Of a stretch of DNA of 64,000 bases, positions 42,497 to 51,690 are shown piece after piece. Below the pieces are notes generated by a model. That model was not told where the DNA came from and did no database searches. It saw only the letters and a list, made by a program, of their open reading frames with translations. Made by a program: the position numbers and the translations under genes. Numbering within the stretch: position 1 is the stretch's first letter; every line of letters starts with the position of its first letter. The DNA comes from Polaromonas sp. YR568 (GTDB lineage: Bacteria; Pseudomonadota; Gammaproteobacteria; Burkholderiales; Burkholderiaceae_C), in the NCBI RefSeq assembly GCF_900116715.1, contig NZ_FPBM01000001.1:2784-66783 (forward strand), in the 5' to 3' direction.

Positions 42497-45400
42497 TCAA
42501 GCCAGTTGGGCATGCAGTTCCTGTACTGAATAAACATTCAGGTTGTCGAGATACTTCATGCCTTCCACCGCGGCTTCGGCGCCGGCGATGGTGGTGTAAG
42601 TCGTCACGCGGGCCAGCAGCGCCGAGGTACGGATTTGCCGCGAATCGGTGATGGCATTGCGCCGCTCTTCCACGGTGTTGATGACCAGCGCGATTTCATC
42701 GTTCTTGATCATGTCCACCACGTGAGGGCGGCCCTCAGTCACCTTGTTCACCACGGCGCAGGTAATGCCCGCCGCTTGAATGGCGGCCGCCGTGCCCTTG
42801 GTGGCCACAATTTCAAACTTCAAGGCCGCCAGCTTGCGCGCGACTTCCACGGCACGCGGCTTGTCGTTGTTTTTAACGGTGAGGAAGACTTTGCCCGAGG
42901 TCGGCAACTTGGTGCCCGCGCCCAGCTGCGACTTCACAAAAGCCTCGCCGAAGGTCTTGCCAACGCCCATCACCTCGCCGGTGGACTTCATCTCGGGGCC
43001 GAGAATCGTATCCACGCCGGGGAACTTCACGAAGGGGAACACCGCTTCCTTGACGCTGAAGTAAGGCGGCGTGACTTCATCCTTGATACCCTGCGAAGCC
43101 AGCGACTGGCCGACCATGCAGCGTGCCGCCACTTTGGCCAGCTGAATGCCGGTGGCCTTGCTGACAAAAGGCACGGTACGCGAGGCACGTGGATTGACCT
43201 CCAGCACGTAGATCACGTCCTTGCCGTCTATGTTCTGGATGGCAAACTGCACGTTCATCAAGCCGACCACCGTCAACGCTTCAGCCATGGCAGCCGTCTG
43301 GCGTTTGATCTCGGTCACGGTTTCCGCGCTCAGCGAATACGGTGGCAGCGAACATGCCGAGTCGCCGCTGTGCACGCCGGCCTGCTCGATGTGCTCCATC
43401 ACGCCGCCGATGAATGTGCGGCCTTCCGGGTCGCGCAGGCAGTCGACGTCGCACTCGATCGCGTCGTTCAGGAAGCGGTCCAGCAGCACGGGCGAATCAT
43501 GGCTGACCTTGACGGCTTCACGCATGTAACGCTCAAGGTCGCGCTGCTCGTGCACGATTTCCATCGCGCGGCCACCCAGCACATAGCTGGGGCGCACAAC
43601 CAGGGGGTAACCCAGCGCTGCGGCTTTTTCAAGCGCTTCAGGTTCGGTACGCGCAGTGGCGTTGGGCGGCTGGCGCAGCTTCAGCTCGTGCAAGAGCTTC
43701 TGGAAGCGCTCACGGTCTTCCGCAGCGTCGATCATGTCGGGCGAAGTGCCGATGATGGGCACGCCGTTGGCTTCAAGGTCCAGCGCCAGTTTCAGGGGCG
43801 TCTGGCCGCCATACTGGACGATCACGCCCAGTGGCTTTTCCTTGTCGACGATTTCGAGCACGTCTTCGAGCGTCAACGGCTCAAAGTAAAGGCGATCCGA
43901 CGTGTCGTAGTCGGTCGAGACGGTTTCCGGGTTGCAGTTGACCATGATGGTCTCATAGCCGTCTTCGCGCATGGCCAGCGCCGCATGCACGCAGCAGTAG
44001 TCAAACTCGATGCCCTGCCCGATCCGGTTGGGCCCGCCGCCCAGCACCATGATCTTTTTCTTGTCGGTCGGCGCTGCTTCGCACTCGCTGCCTTCGGCCT
44101 CGTAGGTCGAATACATATAGGCGGTGTTGGTCGCAAACTCGGCGGCGCAGGTGTCCACACGCTTGTAGACCGGGCGCACGCCCAGCGCACGGCGCTTTTC
44201 GCGGATGGCCGTGTCGGTGGTCTTGAGCTGCTTGGCCAGGCGGCGGTCGGAGAAGCCCTTTTGCTTTAGCGCGCGCAGCGTGACAGCGTCGATCTTGTCG
44301 AGCGACGTGGTTTCCAGTTCGAGCTCAATCTTCACGATCTGCTCGATCTGCACCAGGAACCAGGGGTCGATCTTGGTCAGCGCAAACACTTCATCGACGC
44401 TCATGCCCTGGGCGAAGGCATCGCCCACGTACCAGATGCGGTCAGGACCAGGAGCGCCGAGTTCTTTCTCGAGCACTTCGCGGTCTTGCGTCTTCTCGTT
44501 CATGCCGTCCACGCCGACTTCCAGGCCGCGCAGGGCTTTCTGGAAGGACTCCTGGAAAGTACGGCCCATGGCCATCACTTCACCCACCGACTTCATCTGG
44601 GTGGTCAGGCGCGAATCGGCCGCCGGAAACTTCTCGAACGCAAAGCGCGGAATCTTGGTAACGACGTAATCGATGCTGGGCTCAAAGCTCGCGGGGGTCG
44701 CGCCGCCCGTGATTTCGTTGCGCAACTCGTCCAGCGTGTAGCCGACCGCCAGCTTGGCAGCAACCTTGGCAATCGGGAAGCCCGTGGCCTTGGAAGCCAG
44801 CGCCGATGAACGCGAGACACGCGGATTCATCTCGATCACCACCATGCGGCCATCGACCGGGTTGATGGAGAACTGCACGTTCGAGCCGCCGGTGTCCACG
44901 CCGATTTCGCGCAGCACGGCCAGCGAGGCATTGCGCAGGATCTGGTATTCCTTGTCGGTCAGCGTCTGGGCCGGCGCGACGGTGATGGAGTCACCGGTGT
45001 GCACACCCATGGGGTCCAGATTCTCAATCGAGCAAACGATGATGCAGTTGTCGGCGGTGTCGCGCACCACTTCCATCTCGTACTCTTTCCAGCCGAGCAG
45101 AGATTCTTCAATCAGCAGTTCGTTGGTCGGCGAGGCTTCGAGGCCGCGCTTGCAGATGACTTCAAACTCTTCGGAGTTGTAGGCAATACCGCCGCCGGTG
45201 CCACCCAGCGTGAAGCTGGGACGGATCACGGTTGGGAAGCCGACAGTCTTTTGCACCGCCCAGGCCTCGTCCATGCTGTGCGCGATGCCGGAGCGGGCCG
45301 AGCCCAAACCGATCTTGGTCATCGCGTCCTTGAACTTCAGGCGGTCTTCGGCCTTGTCGATGGCTTCAGGCTTGGCGCCGATCAGCTCGACCTTGTATTT

Positions 45401-45727
45401 GTCGAGCACACCGTTGTGCCAGAGATCCAGCGCGCAGTTGAGCGCGGTTTGCCCGCCCATGGTCGGCAGGATGGCGTCGGGGCGTTCCTTGGCGATGATT
45501 TTTTCAACCGTCTGCCAGGTGATGGGCTCGATATAGGTGACGTCGGCGGTGGCCGGGTCGGTCATGATCGTGGCGGGGTTGCTGTTGATCAGGATGACTT
45601 TGTAGCCCTCTTCGCGCAACGCCTTGCAGGCCTGCACGCCGGAATAGTCAAACTCGCAGGCCTGGCCGATGATGATGGGGCCGGCGCCGATGATGAGGAC
45701 GCTTTTGATGTCTGTACGTTTTGGCAT
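42497..45727 (-). CDS. carB: Carbamoyl-phosphate synthase large subunit
   Basis: 1076-residue CarB, making carbamoyl phosphate from bicarbonate, ATP and glutamine-derived ammonia for arginine and pyrimidine synthesis. Two homologous ATP-grasp halves are visible: [20 protein letters not shown] with [18 protein letters not shown] in the first (about 1-400) and [20 protein letters not shown] with [18 protein letters not shown] in the second (about 560-940), plus the C-terminal allosteric MGS-like domain ([20 protein letters not shown]). Length is normal. Its ATG overlaps the carA stop by one base (TAATG). Confidence 0.98.
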   Translation of the reverse strand: MPKRTDIKSVLIIGAGPIIIGQACEFDYSGVQACKALREEGYKVILINSNPATIMTDPATADVTYIEPITWQTVEKIIAKERPDAILPTMGGQTALNCALDLWHNGVLDKYKVELIGAKPEAIDKAEDRLKFKDAMTKIGLGSARSGIAHSMDEAWAVQKTVGFPTVIRPSFTLGGTGGGIAYNSEEFEVICKRGLEASPTNELLIEESLLGWKEYEMEVVRDTADNCIIVCSIENLDPMGVHTGDSITVAPAQTLTDKEYQILRNASLAVLREIGVDTGGSNVQFSINPVDGRMVVIEMNPRVSRSSALASKATGFPIAKVAAKLAVGYTLDELRNEITGGATPASFEPSIDYVVTKIPRFAFEKFPAADSRLTTQMKSVGEVMAMGRTFQESFQKALRGLEVGVDGMNEKTQDREVLEKELGAPGPDRIWYVGDAFAQGMSVDEVFALTKIDPWFLVQIEQIVKIELELETTSLDKIDAVTLRALKQKGFSDRRLAKQLKTTDTAIREKRRALGVRPVYKRVDTCAAEFATNTAYMYSTYEAEGSECEAAPTDKKKIMVLGGGPNRIGQGIEFDYCCVHAALAMREDGYETIMVNCNPETVSTDYDTSDRLYFEPLTLEDVLEIVDKEKPLGVIVQYGGQTPLKLALDLEANGVPIIGTSPDMIDAAEDRERFQKLLHELKLRQPPNATARTEPEALEKAAALGYPLVVRPSYVLGGRAMEIVHEQRDLERYMREAVKVSHDSPVLLDRFLNDAIECDVDCLRDPEGRTFIGGVMEHIEQAGVHSGDSACSLPPYSLSAETVTEIKRQTAAMAEALTVVGLMNVQFAIQNIDGKDVIYVLEVNPRASRTVPFVSKATGIQLAKVAARCMVGQSLASQGIKDEVTPPYFSVKEAVFPFVKFPGVDTILGPEMKSTGEVMGVGKTFGEAFVKSQLGAGTKLPTSGKVFLTVKNNDKPRAVEVARKLAALKFEIVATKGTAAAIQAAGITCAVVNKVTEGRPHVVDMIKNDEIALVINTVEERRNAITDSRQIRTSALLARVTTYTTIAGAEAAVEGMKYLDNLNVYSVQELHAQLA

Positions 45728-46911
45728 TATTTTTTCCCTCCATGCTGTTCCATGAGGGCTGTGAAACGGTCAAACAGATAGGAAATATCGTGCGGACCCG
45801 GCGATGCCTCAGGGTGCCCCTGGAAGCAGAACGCCGGCTTGTCGGTGCGGGCCAGGCCCTGCAGCGTGCCGTCGAACAGGCTGATGTGCGTGGGCCGCAG
45901 GTTGGCGGGCAGGCTTTTCTCATCGACCGCAAAACCGTGGTTCTGGCTGGTGATGCTGACGCGGCCGTTGTCGAGGTCTTTGACCGGGTGGTTGGCGCCG
46001 TGGTGGCCGAACTTCATCTTGAAGGTCTTCGCGCCGCTGGCCAGGGCCATGATCTGGTGACCCAGGCAGATGCCGAAAGTCGGGATGCCGGTTTCAATGA
46101 GTTCGCGCACTGCCGCAATGGCGTAGTCGCATGGCTCCGGGTCGCCGGGGCCGTTGGCCAGGAAGATGCCATCGGGTTTGAGCTTGAGCACGTCGGCTGC
46201 AGGCGTCTGCGCCGGCACTACGGTGATGCGCGCGCCGCGCTCGGCCATCATGCGCAGGATGTTTTTCTTCACGCCGAAGTCAAAGGCCACGACGTGGAAT
46301 TTCGGCGTGATCTGCACGCCATAGCCGGCGCCCAGTTTCCACTCGGTCTGCGTCCACTCGTAGGTTTGTTTGACCGAGACGACCTTGGCCAGGTCCAGCC
46401 CGGCCATGCTGGGCGCGCTGCGGGCGGCCGCGACGGCTTTTTCGATCGCGGGCTGACTCACTTCTTCGCCCGCAGGCAAAGCCAGGATGCAGCCGTTTTG
46501 TGCGCCTTTGGTGCGCAGGTGGCGTGTCAGCTGGCGGGTGTCGATGCCGGCGATGGCTACCGTATTTTCCTTGACCAGGTATTCGGTCAAGGTCATGGTC
46601 ATGCGGAAGTTCGAGGCCAGCAGCGGCAGGTCCTTGATGATCAGGCCGGCGGCGTGGACTTTTTCAGCTTCGACGTCTTCGGCATTGATGCCGTAGTTGC
46701 CGATATGCGGGTACGTGAGGGTGACGATCTGCTGGCAGTAGCTCGGATCCGTGAGGATTTCCTGGTAGCCGGTCATGGCGGTGTTGAACACCACTTCGCC
46801 GACTGTGGAGCCCGCGGCTCCAATGGAATTGCCGATAAAGACCGTGCCGTCTGCGAGCGCCAGGATGGCGTGAGGGGTTCTTCCTGATTTTCCCTGTAGA
46901 GACAAAAGCAC
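45727..46911 (-). CDS. carA: Carbamoyl-phosphate synthase small subunit
   Basis: 394-residue glutaminase subunit. The N-terminal CPSase domain ([38 protein letters not shown]) is followed by a class I glutamine amidotransferase domain with the nucleophile Cys in [16 protein letters not shown] and the catalytic His-Glu in [13 protein letters not shown]. The frame opens at a TTG (46953), but the GTG at 46911 is the likely start: the Shine-Dalgarno GGAG is seven bases before it and the protein then begins [10 protein letters not shown], close to the family norm. A -10-like TATAAT about 150 bases upstream implies a long leader. Confidence 0.96.
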   Translation of the reverse strand: MLLSLQGKSGRTPHAILALADGTVFIGNSIGAAGSTVGEVVFNTAMTGYQEILTDPSYCQQIVTLTYPHIGNYGINAEDVEAEKVHAAGLIIKDLPLLASNFRMTMTLTEYLVKENTVAIAGIDTRQLTRHLRTKGAQNGCILALPAGEEVSQPAIEKAVAAARSAPSMAGLDLAKVVSVKQTYEWTQTEWKLGAGYGVQITPKFHVVAFDFGVKKNILRMMAERGARITVVPAQTPAADVLKLKPDGIFLANGPGDPEPCDYAIAAVRELIETGIPTFGICLGHQIMALASGAKTFKMKFGHHGANHPVKDLDNGRVSITSQNHGFAVDEKSLPANLRPTHISLFDGTLQGLARTDKPAFCFQGHPEASPGPHDISYLFDRFTALMEQHGGKK

Positions 46912-47223
46912 TGGGTTCTCCGGGTTGGTTACGGTTCGCCCAAGCGTGCACAAGAAACGTCTCGAAGAGACTCTTGCTGGCTGCCTTAGTTGGCTGCTTT
47001 TGTGAGGGTGTTTGCTTTGTCTGCGCTCGGGCGAAGCTGTGTTTTGAAAAGCCCTTGATTATAGCCTGAGCCATGCACGCGCCCGCCATTCGGCTGAGTG
47101 AATCGAGCCAAAATGGCGCAAGCGTTCCGCAAACCAATGGCTTTACCGGTCAAATCAACCTGTAGCCCTTTGTTCACTAGCGCAGGCAGCTACCAAATCA
47201 ATAGCAAAGCCATCTGGCGCCCG
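46912..47223. promoter_or_regulatory. carA upstream region
   Basis: 312 bases without a gene between carA and fahA. On the minus strand a perfect -10 hexamer TATAAT lies at 47063-47058; the -35 is not recognisable at 17 bases. A leader of about 140 bases would follow to carA. The right end carries a dispersed repeat copy (47161-47207). Neither a leader-peptide attenuator nor a clear PyrR site was seen. Confidence 0.4.
47161..47207 (-). repeat. Dispersed intergenic repeat element (copy 2)
   Basis: Read on the minus strand: GCTATTGATTTGGTAGCTG then CCTGCGCTAGTGAACAAAGG, ending GCTACA. It matches the pattern of the element at 40466-40518 (GCTAT, T-rich core, TAGCT, GCGC, AACAA, GGGC) and the fragment at 9900-9929. 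It lies 17 bases beyond the fahA stop. Confidence 0.5.
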
Positions 47224-48504
47224 TCACTGCGTGGCGCGCGCAGGCAGCACCTGGCCCCTGCACTCGCCAAAGCCGATGCGCCTGAAGCCGCTGCGCTCGC
47301 ATGAGGCGCGCAGGATGACCGCGTCGCCGTCTTCCAGGAAGGTGCGCGTCTCGCCGTTGGCCAGCTTCAGCGCGTTCTTGCCTCCCAGGCTCAGCTCCAG
47401 CAAAGAACCGGCCTGCTCCGCTTGCGGGCCAGACAGCGTGCCCGAGCCCAGCAAATCGCCGGGCTGCAGGTTGCAGCCGTTGACGGTGTGGTGCGTCAGC
47501 ATTTGTGCGACCGTCCAGTAGGCATCCAGAAAATTCGATTGCGACAGGCGCTCGGGGCCCAGACCCGCATCCCGCATGGCCTGCGTATGCAGCCAGACCT
47601 CCAGCGCCACACCAATGCCGCCTTGCTGGCGGTTGGCCGGTGAATCGAGGTAAGGCAAAGGCTGGGGGTCACCTTCAGGATGCGCAAACGGCGCCCGGAA
47701 CGGCGCCAGCGCTTCCAGGGTGACGATCCATGGCGAAATCGTGCTGGCAAAGTTCTTGGCCAGAAAGGGGCCAAGCGGCTGGTATTCCCAGGCCTGCACG
47801 TCGCGCGCCGACCAGTCGTTGAGCAGCACCATGCCAAAAGCATGTGATTCGGCCTGGCCGATGGCGATGGGCTCGCCCAACGCGTTGCCCTGCCCCACCA
47901 GCACGCCCAGCTCAAGCTCGTAGTCGAGGCGGTGCGTGGGCCGCAATACCGGCACTTCTTCGTTAGGCCCTTTGGTCTGGCCCAGCGGACGGTGAAAAGT
48001 CTGGCCGCTCACGCCTATCGACGATGCCCGGCCGTGGTAGCCGATAGGCACCCACTTGTAATTGGGCAGCAGCGGCGCATCGGGGCGAAAGAGCTTGCCG
48101 ACGGTGGTGGCGTGGTGGATGCCGGTGTAGAAATCGGTGTAGTCGCCGATGCGGCAAGGCAGGTGCAGGGTGACCTCACTCTGGCTTGTCAAAAAGCCTG
48201 CCCACTCGGCCTGCTTTGTACTGCCCTCTGCCAGGCCTTGCGAAATCGACGCCCTCAGCGCGCTCAGTTTCGCCGGGCTTTGCGCCATCAACTCGTTCAT
48301 GTCACCGGTATCGACCAGCGCGGCCGCGCGCAGATCCAGCACCTTGTCGCCAATGGCCACGCCGATCTTGCGCGCACCCTGCGGCCCCTGGCTGTAGGTG
48401 CCAAAGGGCAGGTTCTGGATCGGAAAGTCGGTGCCAGCCTCGTTAGCAGATGCAACCCAGCTACGCAGTTGCGGGTCATGGGTGGCGTTGAGCAATGCAT
48501 TCAT
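47224..48504 (-). CDS. fahA: Fumarylacetoacetase
   Basis: 426-residue FAH, last step of homogentisate breakdown, cleaving fumarylacetoacetate to fumarate and acetoacetate. The N-terminal SH3-like domain (about 20-120: FPIQNLPFGTYSQGPQGARK) precedes the catalytic beta-roll: YTDFYTGIHHATTVGKLFRP with the catalytic His, WVPIGYHGRASSIGVSG, DYELELGVLVGQGNALG with metal-binding acidic residues, and LNDWSARDVQAWEYQPLGPF. The frame opens at 48546, but ATG 48504 (MNALLNATHD) is more likely and leaves five bases after hmgA. The maleylacetoacetate isomerase gene expected in the pathway is not in this cluster. Confidence 0.95.
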   Translation of the reverse strand: MNALLNATHDPQLRSWVASANEAGTDFPIQNLPFGTYSQGPQGARKIGVAIGDKVLDLRAAALVDTGDMNELMAQSPAKLSALRASISQGLAEGSTKQAEWAGFLTSQSEVTLHLPCRIGDYTDFYTGIHHATTVGKLFRPDAPLLPNYKWVPIGYHGRASSIGVSGQTFHRPLGQTKGPNEEVPVLRPTHRLDYELELGVLVGQGNALGEPIAIGQAESHAFGMVLLNDWSARDVQAWEYQPLGPFLAKNFASTISPWIVTLEALAPFRAPFAHPEGDPQPLPYLDSPANRQQGGIGVALEVWLHTQAMRDAGLGPERLSQSNFLDAYWTVAQMLTHHTVNGCNLQPGDLLGSGTLSGPQAEQAGSLLELSLGGKNALKLANGETRTFLEDGDAVILRASCERSGFRRIGFGECRGQVLPARATQ

Positions 48505-48509
48505 GGCAC

Positions 48510-49826
48510 TTAACCTTTGAATTGATCTTTGAGCCCGGCCCAGCAAGCGCTGTAGCCGGCATCCAGCGCCCCGCCCTCCAGCGCATAAGCCGTGGGAATA
48601 AAGCGGTAGCGGCTCTCAAACATAAAGGCCAGCGTGTTGTCCAGCTTGTGCGGCGCCAGCGGGGCCGTGCTGGCTTTCTCGAAGGCTTCAGTGTCGGGCC
48701 CGTGCGGCACCATGCAGTTATGCAACGACGCGCCGCCCGGCTTGAAGCCTTCGGGCTTGGCGTCGTACTGGCCGTAGACCAGGCCCATGAATTCGCTCAT
48801 GAGGTTGCGGTGGTACCAGGGCGGGCGGAAGGTGTTTTCAGCCACCAGCCAGCGCGGCGGGAAGATCACAAAATCACAGTTGGCCGTGCCCGGCGTGTCA
48901 GACGGCGAGGTCAGCACAGTGAAGATCGACGGGTCCGGATGGTCGTAGCTGATGGAGCCTATCGTCATGAAATGCGCGGTGTCGTATTTGTAGGGCGCCA
49001 GGTTGCCGTGCCAGGCGACCACGTTGAAAGGACTGGCCGGCTGCACGGCAGACCACAGGCGGCCGCCAAATTTTTTGACGATTTCAAACCCGCCTTCGGC
49101 TGCCGGCGCGCTGTCGAATGCGGCGGTCGGAGCCAGAAAGTCACGCGCGTTGGCCAGGCCGTTGGAGCCTATGGGGCCCAGCTCAGGCAAGCGAAAGTGC
49201 GCGCCATAGTTTTCGCAGATATAACCACGCGATGCGCCGTCCGGCAAGGCCACGCTGAAAGCCATGCCGCGCGGCACCACAGCCACTTCACCGGGCTTCA
49301 CGTCCAGAATGCCCAACTCGGTCGTCAACACCACCCGCCCCTGCTGCGGCACCAACAGCATCTCGCCGTCGGCATTGACCAGCGCGCGCCGCTGCATCGA
49401 ACGATTGGCGACATACATATGCGCAGCCATGCCGGTCTGCGCCTCGGCGTCACCGTTGGCCGCCACGGTGCGAATGCCGTCCACAAAATCCAGAGGCTCC
49501 GCAGGAATGGCAAAAGGATTCCAGCGCAGCGGATCAGGCGGCGTGAGGCTGCCGCCTGCGGCGCCCGTCGTCCAGTGCGGCTGCGCATACAGCTTGTAGC
49601 CGCCCGCCATCACGGAAGGCTGGCGGCGGTACATCCAGGTGCGGCGGTTCTCGGCGCGCGGCGCGGTAAAGGCGGTGCCAGAGATCAGCTCGGTGTAGAG
49701 GTCATGCGGCGCGCGCTGCGGGCTGTTGCGGCCTTCGGGCAAGGCGCCGGCGACGGCTTCGCTGGCAAATTCATTGCCGAAGCCGGACTGGTAACGCAAG
49801 GTATTGGTGGAAGTGTGGGTGGTCAT
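48510..49826 (-). CDS. hmgA: Homogentisate 1,2-dioxygenase
   Basis: 438-residue ring-cleaving dioxygenase making maleylacetoacetate. Family marks: [22 protein letters not shown] at the start, [54 protein letters not shown] near 285 with iron-ligand context, and [21 protein letters not shown] plus [15 protein letters not shown] near 335-375 carrying the His/Glu iron ligands. Length is standard. A GGGAG ribosome site precedes the ATG. It lies 58 bases after the marR gene and five before fahA. Confidence 0.97.
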   Translation of the reverse strand: MTTHTSTNTLRYQSGFGNEFASEAVAGALPEGRNSPQRAPHDLYTELISGTAFTAPRAENRRTWMYRRQPSVMAGGYKLYAQPHWTTGAAGGSLTPPDPLRWNPFAIPAEPLDFVDGIRTVAANGDAEAQTGMAAHMYVANRSMQRRALVNADGEMLLVPQQGRVVLTTELGILDVKPGEVAVVPRGMAFSVALPDGASRGYICENYGAHFRLPELGPIGSNGLANARDFLAPTAAFDSAPAAEGGFEIVKKFGGRLWSAVQPASPFNVVAWHGNLAPYKYDTAHFMTIGSISYDHPDPSIFTVLTSPSDTPGTANCDFVIFPPRWLVAENTFRPPWYHRNLMSEFMGLVYGQYDAKPEGFKPGGASLHNCMVPHGPDTEAFEKASTAPLAPHKLDNTLAFMFESRYRFIPTAYALEGGALDAGYSACWAGLKDQFKG

Positions 49827-49884
49827 GGAAGTTTCTCCCGGGTCTCAAATATTCAGTGCAGTTCAATTCAGCGGCGCAATGCCC

Positions 49885-50361
49885 TCATTCTTCAGCTTCA
49901 CCGGCTTCACCAGCGTCGTCAACCTCGACGCCACCGGCCCTGGCCTGCTCGATCAGGCGGTCGAAAAAGTCGCTGAGCTGCTCGCGCTCGGCCGCACTCA
50001 GCACGCCAAAAATATCCTGGTTGCGCTGGCCCACCACGTCCATGGCGCGCTGCCACGCCTTCTTGCCTTTGGGGGTCATGGTCAGCACCACGCCACGCCC
50101 GTCCGTCGGGCTGGCGGCCTTGATAACCAGGCCCTGGTCGACCAGCGACTGGGCCGCGCGGCTGGCCTGCCCTTTGTTGAGGTTGGCCTTTTGCGCCAGG
50201 TCATTCACCGACAGCGGTGCAAAAGTGCCTACAGCGGTAAGGCAACGGCCATCGCTCATCGACATTCCTGCACCGGCCGCATAAGCGCGCTGGCTTTCAA
50301 TGTCGGTCAGCTTGTGCAGCAGGTGCAGGCGGTAGGTCAGGGTTCTGTCGAGCTTGATCAT
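49885..50361 (-). CDS. MarR family transcriptional regulator
   Basis: 158 residues with the MarR winged helix: helix pattern LTYRLHLLHKLTDIESQRAY, DNA-reading segment VNDLAQKANLNKGQASRAAQ, wing VIKAASPTDGRGVVLTMTPKG, and a C-terminal dimer helix. It is strongly preceded by GGAGG. It is encoded inside the homogentisate cluster between the Bug-type binding protein and hmgA, so it is the likely regulator of the cluster through the palindromes at 53382-53424. The effector may be an aromatic acid of the pathway; that is inference. Confidence 0.9.
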   Translation of the reverse strand: MIKLDRTLTYRLHLLHKLTDIESQRAYAAGAGMSMSDGRCLTAVGTFAPLSVNDLAQKANLNKGQASRAAQSLVDQGLVIKAASPTDGRGVVLTMTPKGKKAWQRAMDVVGQRNQDIFGVLSAAEREQLSDFFDRLIEQARAGGVEVDDAGEAGEAEE

Positions 50362-50430
50362 GTCCGTCTTGCCTCCGTCCGGTCCTTGGACCCGTTTGTT
50401 GTTCCCTCAGTACCGCCACAGCACCGTCCC

Positions 50431-50457
50431 TACCCTGCCTACCCTGCCTACCCTGCG
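50431..50457. repeat. Triple 9-bp tandem repeat
   Basis: TACCCTGCC occurs three times in tandem (third copy ends in G), two bases beyond the stop codon of the Bug-type gene. A simple repeat with no evident role. Confidence 0.8.
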
Positions 50458-50459
50458 CA

Positions 50460-51434
50460 TCAATCCAGCTTGATGCCGCTGCCCTTGATCACCTGCGCCC
50501 ATTTTTCGCGTTCAGCTTTGGCATAGCTGGCCATCTGCGCCGGCGTGCTGGGCGTGGGCTCAAGGCCCAGCACCTGAAAGCGCGCCTTCACCGGCGTGGA
50601 ATTCAGCGCCTCCACCAACGCCTTGTTCAGTTTAGCGACCACGTCGGCGGGGGTTCCGGCGGGCGCGGCAAGGCCCTGCCAGGCATAGGCCTCAAAGCCT
50701 TTGAGTCCCTGCTCGTCCAGCGTGGGGATGGTTTCGAAGTTTTTCACACGCTGCGGGCTGGCAATGCCGATGGCGCGCAGGCGGCCGGCGTTGATAAAAG
50801 CCATGCCGCTGGCCGTGTCGACAAACATGAAAGGCAGCTGGCCGCCTGCCACGTCCTGCACCGCCGGCGCGGCGCCGCGGTAAGGCACATGCACCAGACT
50901 CAGGCCCGTCTTGCCGCGAAACAGCTCGGTCGCCAGGTGGTGCGGGCTGCCTGCGCCCGGCGTGGCGTAGCTGACGCCGGCCTTCTGCGTTTTGGCCCAG
51001 GCCATGAATTCAGGCAGGTTCTTCGCCGGAACGGCAGGGTTCACCACCAGGATCATCGGGAAGCGCGCCAGCAGGCCGATGGGGGCCAGGTCTTTTTCGG
51101 CGCTGTAGCTCAGCTTGCTGTAAAGCGCCGGGTTGGCGGCCAGTGTGGCCGTGTCGCCGGTCAACAGGGTGTAGCCGTCGGCTTTGGCATGGGCCACGTA
51201 CTCGGCGCCGATGTTGGTGGCGGCGCCCGGCTTGTTATTGATCACGAGGGGCTGGCCCAGGGCCTTGCCCATGGTCTCGGTCAGCGCGCGGGCAACCACG
51301 TCCGAGCCGCCGCCTGCCGGATAGGGAACGACCCACTCGATCGGCCTGGAGGGATAGGTTTGCGCCGAAGCGGCAGCTGCGGCAAAAGCCAGAAGGCCCA
51401 GTGTGCGGCGCAAGAAAGCGGGAAGGCGTTGCAT
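50460..51434 (-). CDS. Bug-type tripartite tricarboxylate transporter binding protein
   Basis: 324-residue periplasmic protein of the Bug/TctC family with a signal peptide (1-24, ending AASAQ). Typical features: TYPSRPIEWVVPYPAGGGSDVVAR near 26, VINNKPGAATNIGAEYVAHA, TGDTATLAANPALYSKL, LVHVPYRGAAPAVQDVAGGQ and ETIPTLDEQGLKGFEAYAWQG. Such proteins bind carboxylates and are very numerous in Burkholderiales. The cluster position suggests an aromatic carboxylate such as a hydroxyphenylacetate; no TctA/TctB membrane genes are adjacent. Ribosome site GGAG. Confidence 0.92.
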   Translation of the reverse strand: MQRLPAFLRRTLGLLAFAAAAASAQTYPSRPIEWVVPYPAGGGSDVVARALTETMGKALGQPLVINNKPGAATNIGAEYVAHAKADGYTLLTGDTATLAANPALYSKLSYSAEKDLAPIGLLARFPMILVVNPAVPAKNLPEFMAWAKTQKAGVSYATPGAGSPHHLATELFRGKTGLSLVHVPYRGAAPAVQDVAGGQLPFMFVDTASGMAFINAGRLRAIGIASPQRVKNFETIPTLDEQGLKGFEAYAWQGLAAPAGTPADVVAKLNKALVEALNSTPVKARFQVLGLEPTPSTPAQMASYAKAEREKWAQVIKGSGIKLD

Positions 51435-51472
51435 GTTGTCTCCGAAGTGTTGTTGAAAAGAATGAAGAAAAA

Positions 51473-51673
51473 TCAGGTGCCGGCCAGGCGCTCTGACTGC
51501 GCGATCAGCGCCAGCGCCTGGCCGGCATCGGCCTGCCTGCTGAGCAAGGCGAGCGCCAGCGTGGCCAGGAACAAAGGCGCCCTGGCCTCGCCGACGCGGG
51601 CCGTCGCTTCGGCAAGCGCCGTATAGGTCTGGTCAAGATGGCCGGCCCCGGGTGCGGTCGTGGGAGTGGTCAT
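51473..51673 (-). CDS. Small coupling protein of a two-component hydroxylase (MhaB/DUF2783-like)
   Basis: 66 residues, helical, Ala/Leu-rich (LDQTYTALAEATARVGEAR, LALALLSRQADAGQALALI). Start fixed by a strong ribosome site (AGGAG). It lies 17 bases downstream of a flavin monooxygenase gene. The size (about 6.6 kDa) and position match the small coupling subunit MhaB of Pseudomonas putida 3-hydroxyphenylacetate 6-hydroxylase, and the DUF2783 family commonly found next to such flavoproteins. Sequence similarity could not be measured, so the role is mainly contextual. Confidence 0.6.
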   Translation of the reverse strand: MTTPTTAPGAGHLDQTYTALAEATARVGEARAPLFLATLALALLSRQADAGQALALIAQSERLAGT

Positions 51674-51690
51674 GGGTTTCTCCTGAAGCA

